Shown: positions 41,216 to 54,700, counted from the stretch's first letter. The stretch: 64,000 nucleotides of DNA from Mesocentrotus franciscanus (GCA_037976565.1 CP137681.1:29950707-30014706), one strand, 5' to 3'. Notes: a model not told the origin generated them from the sequence alone. A program made the numbers and translations.

Positions 41216-41640
41216 AGGTGAAATCCAAATATAAGTTGATTCCTGTTGATGTGCAGGGCTGCATACAACTCATATTTTGTTATTCAAACATCTAATATAT
41301 TTCATAGATTTTTAAATATTTTTTAAAATATTTTTCTCAGACCTGCTAAGCTCCACCCTAAAAAGATGCTCCAGATCTCATTCATCTTGTGACATCATCT
41401 GTCAATCATTAGTGAGCTAACAAGAGAGAGTGGTATGTAGCTTCACCAGAGCTGACCACCTGTTAACAATAGACCATACAATACCAACATAGGAGTTGCT
41501 ATGTCAGACGTGCTGTAGCATCACCAGGAAAAGAAAGGTAATGTGGAGGTATTGTATGAAAGAATGCAATTCTTTTGTGAGCCTGTGCTGAGCTGGGGGA
41601 ATCAACTTATATTTGGATTTCACCCGACCTTTAAGCAAAC
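41216..41640. mobile_element. Element family I
   Basis: GTGAAATCCAAATATAAGTT at the left pairs with AACTTATATTTGGATTTCAC at the right, followed by CCTTTAA. Confidence 0.7.
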
Positions 41641-41718
41641 TATTCAACTTGTTTGGGGCTGTGATGAAGTGGGTGATTCCATGCGATGTTTCCCTGCACA
41701 ACAATTTTTTAAATTCTT

Positions 41719-42109
41719 TTAAAGAGAAGGTTGAGTTCTGGGAAGAGGTGAAAAATAATTTGTGAGCATTATCATTGTTATCATGCAAGTGTGGAAGAAC
41801 ATCAGATTAAAATGTTCCCTGAAAAGCATGGCTCTTCAGATGCCTTAATATTTTTAATATGGCATGTAACAGCATAAAAATCGGGACGGATTTTTACGCC
41901 ACATGTTCGTGTAGTCCCATATACATCTTTCTGTGTACAGTGCTTGTAACTTTACCAAGACTGGGCCAAATTTCTTATAATTTTGATGATTCCAGAACCT
42001 TGCAGTACACACCAATACTTATATGCTAGATGATCAACCTTTTCTGATCGATTCCACACTGTTTCTTTCACAATACAATCGTATGACCAGAACTCAACTT
42101 TATCTTTAA
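41719..42109. mobile_element. Family E copy, inverted
   Basis: TTAAAGAGAAGGTTGAGTTC to GAACTCAACTTTATCTTTAA; full length and in opposite orientation to the 9-kb copy. Confidence 0.75.
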
Positions 42110-42770
42110 CTCAAAGATGAAAATCTTGTGATATGAAAACGGAATAAATGTTCTCTGTGGTTGGTCCATCACGTGAAAAGCTTGTTAAGTTTTCAATGAA
42201 ATAAAAGGGGAATAAAATTCAAGTGAAATAAATGCAAAAAAGATGACACATTGCACAGAATCACCAGAATCAGCACTTAAAACGCCTTAGAGACACCAAT
42301 GCAAACAACGGGTGAAATGTTTGTTACAAATAGAGAAATCTGGAGCTCATTATGTCATTTTCCTCCAACAGGTACATGTATATATAATGCACTCAAAGAA
42401 ATAGATAATTTTTCTTTTCACACACGACACCAATTCGCACTCAAATAAGACAAAGTGCCTATTATATACCGCATGTGAAGATTCTAGGCCTCTGATTGGT
42501 CAAAACTGCCCGCATGAATTTTGCTACTGACTGCTGGGCAGTATAGCGAAAAAATATTTACCAGGCAACAGTGCAATGGTTGTGCGTGAAGTGAACAGTG
42601 GCTATGTGCAGGGAGACACAAGCAATGCTCTTAGATGAGTGAATTTTCCTAGACTCTACAAATACATACATTTTGTCAGGCATATTTTATTAAAATATCT
42701 CTTTTAGAGGGATTGACACTGCAGATACAGTTTATAAAACAAATATTGAGTGCTTATTCTTCAGCTCTTG

Positions 42771-42874
42771 GTTGAAACTATAGCTTCCTGGTGACCTCGA
42801 TACTGCACTATGCCCCTCGACTTCGTCACATGGCACAGTACAGTTTCGAGATCACCATGAGCAATAGTTTCAAC
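42771..42874. repeat. Imperfect hairpin
   Basis: GTTGAAACTATAGCTTCCTG pairs with GAGCAATAGTTTCAAC, and GTGACCTCGATACTG with CAGTTTCGAGATCAC, across a loop near CTCGACTTCGTCACA. Confidence 0.55.
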
Positions 42875-43442
42875 TGTACCCCTCTAAGCAGTCAATATTT
42901 GTATACTTGACAAAGATAAGAGCAAGTCATAGGTATACAATCTATTGGTTACCAACTACATCAAAGATTCCAATATACCCTGTGATAGTCTGGCTAGAGA
43001 GGCTATGTCACTCTGCAAAGCGCCTTTGTCTGAGCATATGTGTAACGGCACGATTCTAATAAAACAAAACATGCAGCGAATAAGATAAACTATGTCTCTG
43101 TTAATTTATATGTATCGATGCAGATATAAGCCAAAAATATTAAGAAAAGTCAAAAATATTAAGAAAAGTCACATTTCAGCAATTTTGTACCTCAAGCCAC
43201 CAAACACTACCTTTCATGTCAAAATTTCTGAACGGCATGTAAATGAACGAGTACTTGGACATGGGAGATTTTTGTTGCAATGTCAAAATGACATGACTGC
43301 TGTTTCTTGTGAAAATTACATTGTTCTTGCTCAAATTTTGATGAGATTTTTAGCACACTTACTTTTTAGAATATAATGAATAATATCAGCTAAGCATCAC
43401 AGGAATGTAAAAGAAAAAACGTTGTCAGTTTCAAGTCAAATG

Positions 43443-43920
43443 TTAAAGAGTAATCCAACCCTTGAATTAAGTTCATTTGTATGAATCTCAAATTAGCAGT
43501 TTGGTCAGTGGATTTTGACATAGTCGCAGAAAACTCTCCCGTTTGTTGTGTACAAAAATAGTGCCTTCTCCCTAGGGGCACTACGGTACTCAAAATATAT
43601 TGTGGATACCGGTAGCATATTATTATAGGTCCTCTACAGAGAATAGACCTTCCCCAGAGTCATAATTTTTGTATTTTATTGAAATTTTATTTACTTCGTG
43701 TATTGGAACAAATTGAAAAGTTGTCCGCCACTACATCACAGAAACATTACCGATTCAGCTAATTTGAAGAACCCATACCTATAGTAATTACAACTTTTAA
43801 AAATTCATAAGTTTATCATTATTTTTTGTCCGATTTCACTCAAACTTTCACCAGTCTACTTCTCTGATTTTGTTGGTTACCGCTATAGTAGTTTGCTATC
43901 AAGGTAGGACTTCCCTTTAA
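43443..43920. mobile_element. TTAA-ended element family G
   Basis: TTAAAGAGTAATCCAACCCTT and GGTAGGACTTCCCTTTAA are imperfect inverted ends. Its right-hand TTAA is also the left-hand TTAA of the family F copy. Confidence 0.5.
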
Positions 43921-44697
43921 ATGTACTATGTACCTTTTGCAGCCAACATCAAATTCTGTAGAACTTTGCAGGAATTATGAATATGTCAAGTCCTATCTGT
44001 GAAATTTAGCAGTGTCCTCGTATTCAAATTATGCAAGGAAACCTGTTTACTTTCTAGACTTCCCTGTCAGACACTATTGAGTGACTGACTGACATCTTTT
44101 TTCTTTGGTAATAACATATATAAAATGAGGTGTAAAGGGTACATGAGCATTTGTCTACATCAATAACCCACTACTTGTAATGGCTAAAGTTAAACTGATT
44201 GAATCTTTGTGCAGCACAAAACGTTTGACCATTCGATACAAGGGTCTGAAAATCAGACTATTACTTAGGTGATTGCAATCACTTATGTCGATTCAACAAC
44301 TAATGGTCGATCACAAGGTCCGCGGTTCGAGTCCCGCCGCTGCACTAATGTCCTTTGGCAAGACATTGATCTACATTTGCCACACTCCACCCAGGTGAAG
44401 TAAATGGGTACCTGGTAGGAATTTATTCCTTGAAATGCAGCGCGCGTAACAGCTGCACTGCTAAAGCCAGGGTAATTATGCTGCATTATTGTAGAGCGCT
44501 TAGAGACTTCTGATAAAGTAAGTGTTAGGCACTACCGGTATATAAGCACTATAATTATTATTACTTTCCCACAAAATGCCATTTTCAAACTCTTTTGATT
44601 TGAGGGAAGTTCTAAATATTATAATTATCTTTCAAATGCCGTTGGAATTTAACCTTTTCAATGTTTTGGCCTGCAAATGGGACATAGTACCTTTGAA
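43917..44697. mobile_element. Family F element split by a SINE
   Basis: Left part 43,917-44,308 and right part 44,564-44,697 are the two ends of the same element as at 33,737 and 54,561. The SINE at 44,309-44,563 sits between. Confidence 0.75.
44309..44563 (+). mobile_element. tRNA-derived SINE, nested in a TTAA element
   Basis: Has a box-B motif GGTTCGAGTCCC in the tRNA-like head (ATCACAAGGTCCGCGG), a body shared with the SINEs at 48.8 and 55.7 kb (ATTGATCTACATTTGCCA, CACCCAGGTGAAGTA) and an ATT-type tail. It splits the 43,917-44,697 element in two. Confidence 0.75.
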
Positions 44698-47600
44698 TGT
44701 ACTGACATGTGGCTCGGCTTGGATAAGACCACATGTTACAGTACATGGTAATACAAGGAATGAAAACAAAAAATAAAATATCTTGGATTTGGCTAAAAGT
44801 AAATGAGATTTTTTAGATAACAAAACAGCAAAAAAGAAATTGATCCTTACAACACACACAAAAAAAGTGAACATAACGGACGCTTAGAAACCAGAATTAC
44901 TACATTACATGGAACTTATACAACTACAGAAATCCACAAATTGCCCCAAAAGTCTGAATTTACAAAAAGTAACAACATAGAATTTGGAATTTTTAACTAT
45001 CCAAATAGAACAACAGAAATTGATCCTCAAAACACGAAAATATTACATAACAGATAACAAACATGAATTCAGCTCACCTGGAACAAATAATACTACAGAA
45101 ATCTACAAAATGTCCCAAAAGTAGGAAATAACATAATCACTTTCTTACAACAGAAGAATAACTGGATTTTTTTAAAATATCCACATACATTAGGACAATA
45201 ACAATTGATCCTAAAAGTATGAAAACTATTACATAACAGATAATGAATTACAGGAAAGCAGAAATGTAAATTACTATAGAGTGATGCCTTTACTTAGACA
45301 ATATTAAAAAAAAACAGAAGCCCACAGAAACCTGGGAAGTAGAACGTTTGAATATTCATGGTATCATTTTACGACAAATAAAAACTCCTGCTACCAAAGC
45401 AGCCCTACATATTTACCTCGGGGTGATCCGACATACGCTCTGGGCTCTAATTTGTCAGAGGTATAGCATTAGGATCAGGGTTGCAGATTGGTCTTAGGTT
45501 AGGTTTAGGATTAGGTTAAGAATTAGGATTAGTGTTTGACTGTTTGTTCCGGGTGAAGTTAAAATTTAAATGTAGTTAATGAACAAAATTGAACATGGAG
45601 CAATTGTTGTAGCAGCATGTGTGATACAAACTACCAACCTGCAATTAAAAAATATGCATTTTGTCAATTTTGCGTAAAACGTTAGATGAGCGAAGGTAGT
45701 CGGGTAGATATGGCTTCTGAAAACAGCTCTGAGGGCAGTGTTGAGCTGGGAACATGGGACTAGCACAGTATATTCAAACAGACTTGATCCACAAAACACA
45801 AACAAATATGATCCAACCAATCAGAACAACAATAAGTCAATAGAAAGTGATGGTCCACACAATGCCATACTAAACTTCAAGTACATAACATATTCAATTG
45901 ATAATTTTGGGATATTTAGATTCAAAAGTACAACAGAAAATTATCTCTTAACAAATAATTTAAAAAAAAAAGTAACAGACCGATAGCAATAAAGTAATAT
46001 CCTACTGGGAAACAATACAATTACAAAATGCCACATAAATCAGAACCTCATATTCACTTGAGAAGGTATGTTATTTTAGCATACCCATACCCTACAACAC
46101 ATTATGAAATAAAAGATAAACAAATATATATTACTATACAGAGATTTCACCTCACATAGAAAAAATAATTCTACAAAAATCCCAAACACCATCACCTCAG
46201 ATATCACAATAACATACCCACTTGATAACCAACAGTAATATGGAACTATAGATACTCATCCGCACTGCACACACACACATAACAGATAATAGCAAACGGA
46301 AGAGATTACTTCGAAAGAAAATAAGAAATAACACTATTTGCAAAAGGCCCAGTACTTACTTCCTACACTACTCAATCAAGAACCTGAACACTATTATCAA
46401 ACTATTTGTGCAACATGATTCATATTTGCAAGCGATGAAATCACTCAAATTAACAAACTCATTCAGAGTAACATTGGTCTTTGTGGACAGTTTGGGTTTA
46501 TCTAGACAGACCAAATAATCACTGGTTGTGATTTTAGACTAGGCTCAACACAAATACACCTGGAACACACAGGCACCTAATATCTAAGTCTTGACCCTCC
46601 ATATTTCTTCATTTTTACATAGGGCTAATGCAAGGTTGTAAAAGAATTCAATCTGGACCCTTGTCCCCCTTCCAAAAAAGTTAAAGTGGAGCCTTATTTT
46701 AGGTTTTGGTTTGAACTTTTCTGTACAGGTTTAAAACTAGATGTACATAAGTACCCTTGAGAGGAAACACAAAACTGGCCACTATAAACAGGTGGCTATG
46801 ATGTAGATTAAAACATTAAATTAGCAATGGTAATTTCTATACAAAAATTAAAGATTATTTACAATTTTCTAATTATAATTCATTTAGAATTCTATGTCAA
46901 CAGATTAAAACCCCTGTAATTGTATTGGATATTGCTTATTTACATCTTTAAAAAATTCACGAAAAATACAGACCCTGAAATTCCTGGCGAGCTCCCAAAG
47001 GTTGCATTAAAACAGTGCAGGCTCCTTGTTCTTGTTAAGTCCAGACTTTTTATAACAACATCTGCTTTCATATATATAATACTACCATTACTACAGGTAC
47101 TTATAGAGAATTAATAAATACCCTTCTAGTTCCAAACCAATATGTAAAGTCTTCCTGATCACTTGCAGAAATTTCTTACAAAACTAAATAACCTAAAATT
47201 AAATTAATTATAATGTACTGGTAATATTCATATCCACATTTCATACTTCAAGGGAGAATGTACATAAATGCATCTAATTCCATTGATTGCAATTTCTTTC
47301 AAAACCGATTTGTAAAAAGGTGGCCATGTTTGGGGTTGCCTTGAAATAATAAACTGTCAAAAGTACTATCATTCAATCAAACAAGTGTGTTACATTCTTT
47401 AAAGGGAATATTAATACTGATTGAAATCAAAATATCACAGAATCCAATATTATTTAACCCTTTCAAAATATAGAATATATTTACAATTTTAAAATACTTT
47501 TACCCTGCATTGTTAACGGAGGTTTTAAAGAAATCGATGGCGGTATTGTTGGAAGCTGATTAATTTCTTTCTAATACCAACTAAGATAGTTGAATTAGTT

Positions 47601-47700
47601 CAATGGATTTTCTTATGCTTGTTCTTTCCTGTAATAATCTTGTAATTCAATGAACAAACTAAAATCAAGTGAACATAAAATGTTCATTTCATGACTAAAT
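44698..47700. other. No gene seen; possible long 3' UTR of the zinc-finger gene
   Basis: AT-rich and repeat-poor apart from the family B copy. The low repeat content is consistent with transcribed UTR but does not prove it. 42,110-43,442 is also without a gene. Confidence 0.3.
46538..46694. mobile_element. Family B copy, diverged
   Basis: TAGGCTCAACACAAATACAC to GTTAAAGTGGAGCCT, with the family's internal CCCCCTTCCAAAAAAG block. Confidence 0.45.
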
Positions 47701-47711
47701 GATTTTCAATT

Positions 47712-47717
47712 TTTATT
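47712..47717 (-). terminator. Candidate poly(A) signal, zinc-finger gene
   Basis: This is the first AATAAA I see on the minus strand downstream of the stop codon, which would give a 3' UTR of about 0.7 kb. There is no independent support. 48403-47720 is otherwise AT-rich sequence with no recognised repeat apart from a T-run/G-run at 47991-48011. Confidence 0.25.
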
Positions 47718-48403
47718 TGGTGCAGATCTACAGTGTTATTTAGAGGGAATGGAAGGAAGGGTGAACACCTGATATCCCATAAATAATCATTAAGCCAGAT
47801 TAACATTTGTCTGTTTTTAAGAATACAAGCCAATAATTGCGACAATCTACAGTATATACATTTAAGATGATGAACTCTTCCCCCTTCCCATAGTTGCAAA
47901 CTCTTTTAATAAATATTGTCAAATATTAAATCTTTCTTACAATAGAGTTTTGATATAAATACATAAAAACTTTCCACATTTAGAATTTGGTTTTTTTTTT
48001 TTGGGGGGGGGATATTTCCATCATAATCAACCCGTTGTTCGAAATGACTCCTTATTTACAAAATCAGAAATATTCCCAAATCCAGCTAGAAAAGATTTAA
48101 AATGTATATATTTTCAAATAGATTTCACTATACACTTATAAGTTGGCAACTGCATGAACAAACATACTACTTTTCATATTGTTGGTTTATCTATTTAACA
48201 AACAGTTTTACTGGTTCATTCAAATTAAGTCGCAATCAGTCAATCGTTCACAGAGTAAAACATCTGAATCAATTTGGTTAATCATTTTGAAAAGACATAA
48301 ATACCTATAAAATACACCTCATCGTATCTACACACTACACATACAAAAGGCCCGTGTGCATATACAGAAAATACAAAAGAAAGTCGGATGGTGACACCAA
48401 CAA

Positions 48404-48745
48404 CTACCTAACCTCCGCTGACTCACTCCCAGTGGATGAGGGCTGCTCAGACGACGCATCGTCCGGTCCCGGCATGGTGGCATTGTGCGCTCTCTTCATG
48501 TGTTTCTTGACACTGGCATTGCGGGTGAAAAGTGCATGGCAGATAGTACAGGAATAAGGTTTCTCACCAGTATGGATCAGGTAGTGGGTCTTTAAGCTAC
48601 TGCTCTGAGTGAAACACTTACCGCATAGCTCACAGGAGTACGGCTTATCACCCGTATGACGTCTCATGTGAACCTTAAGATGACTGCCGTTAGAGAAGGC
48701 CTCTTTGCAAACCTCACAGGTGAAAGGCTTCTCTTTGGTGTGAAC
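48404..48745 (-). CDS. Zinc-finger gene exon 5: fingers 10-12 and C terminus
   Basis: The exon starts V-H-T-K-E-K-P, so HLK from exon 4 plus VH restores the H-x3-H of finger 9. It then encodes fingers 10, 11 and 12 and a Ser/Glu-rich tail ending at TAG (48406-48404). The acceptor ends TCAAG, weaker than the usual YAG, with a short pyrimidine tract, and the frame stays open upstream into the intron. A SINE tail begins about 43 nt upstream. Finger 12 ends with H-x4-H. Confidence 0.87.
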   Translation of the reverse strand, partial: VHTKEKPFTCEVCKEAFSNGSHLKVHMRRHTGDKPYSCELCGKCFTQSSSLKTHYLIHTGEKPYSCTICHALFTRNASVKKHMKRAHNATMPGPDDASSEQPSSTGSESAEVR

Positions 48746-51700
48746 CTTGATAGAATAAAGGATTTTATCAAGGAAATTTATCAATTCATCATAATAATAA
48801 TAATAGGTCAATTTATATGGCGCAGCTACTATATGAAAATACTCTACTGCACTTAATACAAGGTATCATATTATTACCCCGGCTGTAGCTTAGCTGCCAT
48901 AATAAGGCGCTAAAGCATTCAAGGAATTTCTTCCTACCAGGTACCCATATACTTCACCTGGGTGGAGAGTGGCAAATGTAGATTAATGTCTTGCCAAAGG
49001 ACATTTTATTGATCTCATTTCGCCGCTTGAAGTTAATCATCCAAGTTCATTCTTCAAAGAGTAATCTAAAGTGTATCATTATAGGGTGCGTTTATCATCT
49101 TTTGCCACTCAGAAACAGCGTTTCTATACATACATAATTACATATCGAACCCTACTATACGAACGTGATTTGCGGGATGTCGCGTTTATCAACTCGTCAC
49201 GATTAAAAATAAAGGCCTTGTCTCTGCGCAACTGCTTTGCGCCGTTTGCGCCGTTTGACCTGGGAGCAGAGTTGCTCGAAGGTCAACTAGGGCACAGCAC
49301 ATGGCGCACGCTATTTCTCCAAACCTGAAATAAGCCTGGGAAGGTCCGATATGTATGTGTATTTCAAAACAGCTTTGCGTTTATCATCTCTCAGAAACTT
49401 GATTCTGGCTCATTCTCACATTCAAAACGCAATTTTTTTGGCGTTTTAATATACCCGTATCTAAAGACGTTTGAAAACAGGCTTGTGTTTATCATCATGC
49501 AAATTTATGTTAAACGCGTTTGAAAACGCTGATTCTAGGCCAGAAAAGGGATGATAAACGCACCCATAGTCTTATACAAAGACGAAGAAACTTGCAGATC
49601 ATCATTTTAACAAAGTATTGTTGACAATGTAAGATTCATCATACCTGGGGTGTTTCACACAGATCCTAAGTCAAATTTAACTCTAAGTTGGACTTAACAA
49701 TTATGGAAAGCCGTTAGCATCTTTGAAAATATTTTGTATAGTTACTGTAAAAGGCATAAAATGTTGATTCAAATCATTCATCATATATTCTATTATCATG
49801 GAGATTTCATGTTCCTGATGTGGTATTTATGAAAATTCTAAAATACTCAAATTTTTGCTTTTAAATATATTTATTTTAAGGCTACAAATGGCTCTCCATA
49901 ATGTTTAAGTCCAACTTAGAGATAAGTTCAACTTAGGATCTTTGTGAAACACCCCCTGTTAATAGAGAATGGATTATTCTTTTGAATTTTTTTGAAAGGT
50001 ATATGAAAAGAAACAATCACAAATTCACCTTTATATAGATTCAATGGCGTGAAAACTATTGCACTTTTCTAGCTATTATCAAACAAAAATAAAAGGTGGG
50101 TCTACAAATGAGTATACCAGTATTACTAACCGGTGACTAATGGATTCATTCCTCATTATAAATTATATCATTCACCTGTTACGAATAAATGTATTTCAAT
50201 AGTCAGAATGCAAATTGCATACATGTACATTTGGTGTTGCCAGGTTGGACAAACATTATGGCTTGCTCTACCTATTTAAACAACACGTAACATATGCAAT
50301 TCATATTTCGACCAATGAAATACAATTATTTGTAACAGGTGAATGATATAATTTGTAATGAGGCACTTAACCCATTGCCTACTGGAACCGGATGGTTCCT
50401 GTATTAAGTCTATGGCAATTAGAGAATTCGGTAGTCAACGCCATCTACGACTTCTTTTGGACAACTGCAAGTAAACGAATGGACTTGATTAACGGTAGTC
50501 AGCGACTTAATCTCTACATGGTCAGCGCGCTAGCGTTCGTGAAACAGACCGAAGTTCTCCTCACGCTTTAGGTTTCGCGCATGTTGCCAAACGTGAATAC
50601 TGCGGTCGCGTCGTCCGTAGTCGTATTATACCTGATTGGCCCAGAGTCAGGCCATGGGAAAGACACGTAGTCTTGTCATGCTACACCCATTTTAAAGACC
50701 CTATCTGATGAAAATACAACTTTTTATCAATGGAAAGCTCAATGAACATAGAATACAAATCTAAAGGATTCAAAATATTTTCTTTCAGTATTGCACAAAA
50801 GCAAATTAAAACCTTATTTTCCGCACCTCTCCAAATTACAGATCAACAGGAGTCAAATTTGCCGCAGTTACAGTGATGACATAATATGTGCACCGATCGG
50901 CTCGCCTATGCAGCTGAAGCGATGAGCCGTGCTTAACTAATGTAAAGTCATTGTGAATATGCGTACTCCACATAAGATGATGTCATCAATTCATTAGCTT
51001 GTTTTTAGGTCGACAACTCCCGATTTTCAAAGCCTTAGATTTCGAGTTTTCAGAGAGCTGTTACTCGTCTGACAGGCACTAAAGTAGCATATAATTCTCG
51101 CGTTTCACAATCCTTGCGCCCTCATTTGGTTCAGTTGCGACAGTCACTCTATCGCGGTAATTTTGGGAGATGGGTCGACAACTTTCTTGACAAATCAAGG
51201 GCCCGTTTCTCGAAACCAACGACAAGACAGTCATAATTTTATCCGCCAACTACGGAGATGTCTCTGATCTTCCTAAACCGTTTCACAAAGAGCTTACTAG
51301 CTAGACATCTCGTGAAACCGATACTATCGGCGAGATGAGGAGCCAAGACATAGCCCTAGGGGCAATTCCACCGGATTAAACAAAAAATTGCCGACCTGCG
51401 GGTGTCTCTCATGGTACGAACGTTGGTGGCGCTTGTATTGTGAAACGCGAGGATTGATATTATTGTAATCTATGGCTTGTAAGCTTCCTTTGATATATAA
51501 TTCATTTATTTTATTTTTCACTTCCGACAGGGTCTTTAACACACACCTATCCATTAAATTACCTTGAGGTGTTCTTTGAGGTTGTCCTTTCTCTTGAAGG
51601 CTTTGCTGCACACTTCACACTGGAATGGTCTTTCTTCTATATGAATGAGGGTATGGGTCTTCAGTTCTTCAGAGTTGGCGAAACGTAGGTTGCAAAACTT

Positions 51701-54700
51701 GCAGTCAAAGTTCTGCCCTTCAGTGTGAATCTGCTCCAATGAAAAGAAAAAGACATCATGACCAACATGTTTGGTTCAAGGGGAAGTCCATCCTGGGCCC
51801 GTTGCATAAAACTTACCGTTGATGGTAACTTTGCCATCAATGGCAACTACCGTGGTAACAGGGCTCAACAGCCAATCAAAATCAAGGTTTCCATGGTAGT
51901 TACCATTGATGGCAAAGTTACCATCAATGGTAAGTTTTTTGCAACGGGACCTGGTGTTAAAGATACGCTTGAGTTCTGGTAATGATAGAAAATAAAGTCT
52001 CACAGAATCCAACAAAATTTACACTGAATGTTCAAGATTACAAATAAATGACATGTGCCAATCGTTTTTGGTAGAAAATGTATAGGGGCTGAGTAATGAG
52101 CATAGAAAGATAAGGAAATCAAGGTACATGTAAGTAGGCCCGACACCATGTGCTTAACACAGGTCACTATGTGCAAATGAGAGTTGTGGTTTTTATTGAA
52201 GATGATTTCCACAAAGTTTTTGTGAGTTTTTTTTTATTTTACTGGTTCAAACAATCAATCTACTGCAGGATAAACAATCCAGAATGAATTATAGCCATGT
52301 TATCTTGACATACCATTCCCATACCAGAGCTCAAGATTAGCTTTAAGTTGGTTGTAATAAAAGCAGAAAAGAGAGAAACAGGTCAGTGAAAGTGAGCAAA
52401 ACCGATTAAAAATAAGAAAGTTATGAATTTTTGAATAAGTGTAGGTATTCTGAAAATGAGATGGTTCCCTGCCCTTTGATGTACAATATTCCTTACGAAA
52501 ATGTACAAGAGATATATAAATGAAGATATTCTTGGCATGATGTGATGCATTTTAGCATGACATGGGCGCAGCCATTTTCTTGAAAATGTGACGTACCAGT
52601 TGCAGTTGTACATGTATCATGTACCAAGCTTTAGTTGGAAAGACGTTTTAAATCAATAACAAAACATTTACTTTTCAATGAGGAAAATTATAGCTGAGAA
52701 GATAGAAATTATATTTGGTGAAAAATATATAACAGGGGTACAATTGTAATTAATTCATTTAAAAGTACTAAAATATAGCAATTTATTGACAAATCTATTT
52801 CATTGATGAGAAACCTTCACCCCAGAAGAGACCCAATATTTTCATGCAATTTCCCCTTTAAGATCCCAAAATATGTGTTATGTAATGGTGAGAAGCTTGT
52901 GAACAGTTCAGAACTTCTACTGCAGGGGAAGTCCATCTTCATATTAAGTTTATTTGAATACATACAGAAAAAAAGAGACACAGATTAGATAGAAAATCAA
53001 TTTGGAGTTCTTATCATCTCTTTAACTCTATTTTTCAAAAGAGTTTTAGCAAGAATGAAATACCTTGACATGGACGAGGAGGTTGTCTTTCTTGCCGAAC
53101 TGACGATGACAGATCTCACACATGTAAGGCTTCTCTCCGGTATGCACACGCATGTGAGTGGACAGCTGTGTCCCCTGGATGAAGGCAGCACCACAAACCT
53201 CACACACGTAAGGCTTGCTGCCTGTGTGAATACGCATATGAACAGTCAAGGTGCACTTCACACTGAAGCTCTTGTCGCATATGTTGCAGGCGAAGGGTTT
53301 CTCCCCCGTGTGTGTTCTCATATGGGACTGAAGACTGGTCGTGGAGCTTACCCACTTGTTGCAGAGCTGGCACTTGACTTCCTTCTCACCGGTATGAGTG
53401 CGGATGTGCCGCTTCAGCCAGCTACCCTGGCCAAAGAGTTTCTGGCAGATGGGGCACTGGAAGCACTTCTCGCCGGTGTGCGTCCGCATGTGGGAGCGCA
53501 GGTTGCTGGCGCGGGTGAAAGACTTGGTGCACTCGTCACATTGATGGAGCCTCTCTCCAGTGTGGATCTTGGTGTGACGTGTAAGACAGCTCTTCTGAGC
53601 GAACCTTTTCCCGCAGGTCTCACATTCGTGAGGCCTCACTGGATGCTCTCCAAGAAACACATTCTGGATCTGGCCAAGATGGTTGCTATGCCCTTCAACG
53701 TACTGCGACCCACCAGCAATGTATGGTCTTGTAAACGGCTCATTCTGACTGCTTTCACTGTCAGCCTCGATGCTCAATGCTCCCTCGTTCTCCTCATCCG
53801 TTCCATCCACATCACCATCTAGATTCCCGATTCCCTGATATTCTTTACGGAACTGCTCATACCTCTCTTGTCGTTCCAAGCTCCCTGCATCTTGCGACCC
53901 GCTGTCCGTCTCATCTTCAGCCGTGGACGTGTCATCGCTCTTGGAATCCAAGTTCTCCTCCTGCTGCCTCGATTCGATACTTGCACAGCATTTCATGCAC
54001 AGCACCAACTCCAAATCATGCAGTTTATACTGGAAAGTAGTCCTTGCATGTTCTGCATTGTCGTAAGGTTTGTGGCACACCTCGCACCTATCTTCGTCCG
54101 TTACCGTCTCTTGTTTGATCTCGATATTATTGTTTGGTACTGGATGATACACAGGGCTGCATGGACTGAAAGGAATACCCTGATGATGTGTAGTGTACTG
54201 AAAGACATGGTTGGACGACTTTGCATAATGTTCCCCTCTCCCATTCCCGAGACTAGTATAGTAGCCTGTATAGGTAAAACACACACAAATATATATTACT
54301 AAACATAATAAACATAATATATATTACTAAACGTAATACATATAATATACATGTATATTACTAAACATAATAATTAATAAACATAACATATATCACAAAA
54401 CATAATCAAATAATATATATTACTAAATACAATAAGCATAATATATATTACTTAACATAATAAACATAATATATATCACTAAAGAAAATGAACAACATAT
54501 ATAACTAAACATAATGAAAAATTATACTTTGAATGATATTGATTTTGTAATGATTTGATTTTAAAGATACTATGTCCCTTTTGCAGCCAACATCAAATTC
54601 TGTAGAACTTTGCAGGAATTATCAATATGTCATGTATGTCCTATCTGTGAAATTTAAACGTTAGCAGTGTCCTAATATTCAAATTATGCAAGGAAACCTG

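Noticed and set aside
44309..44385. Possible tRNA gene
   Set aside because: Same SINE family, inserted in a transposon; no full cloverleaf.
45480..45540. Telomere-like TTAGG repeats
   Set aside because: Only a handful of imperfect units; too degenerate to be telomeric.
53055..53822. 255-codon plus-strand open frame
   Set aside because: Exact antisense of the zinc-finger exon; the frame is a shadow of the repeated finger codons.
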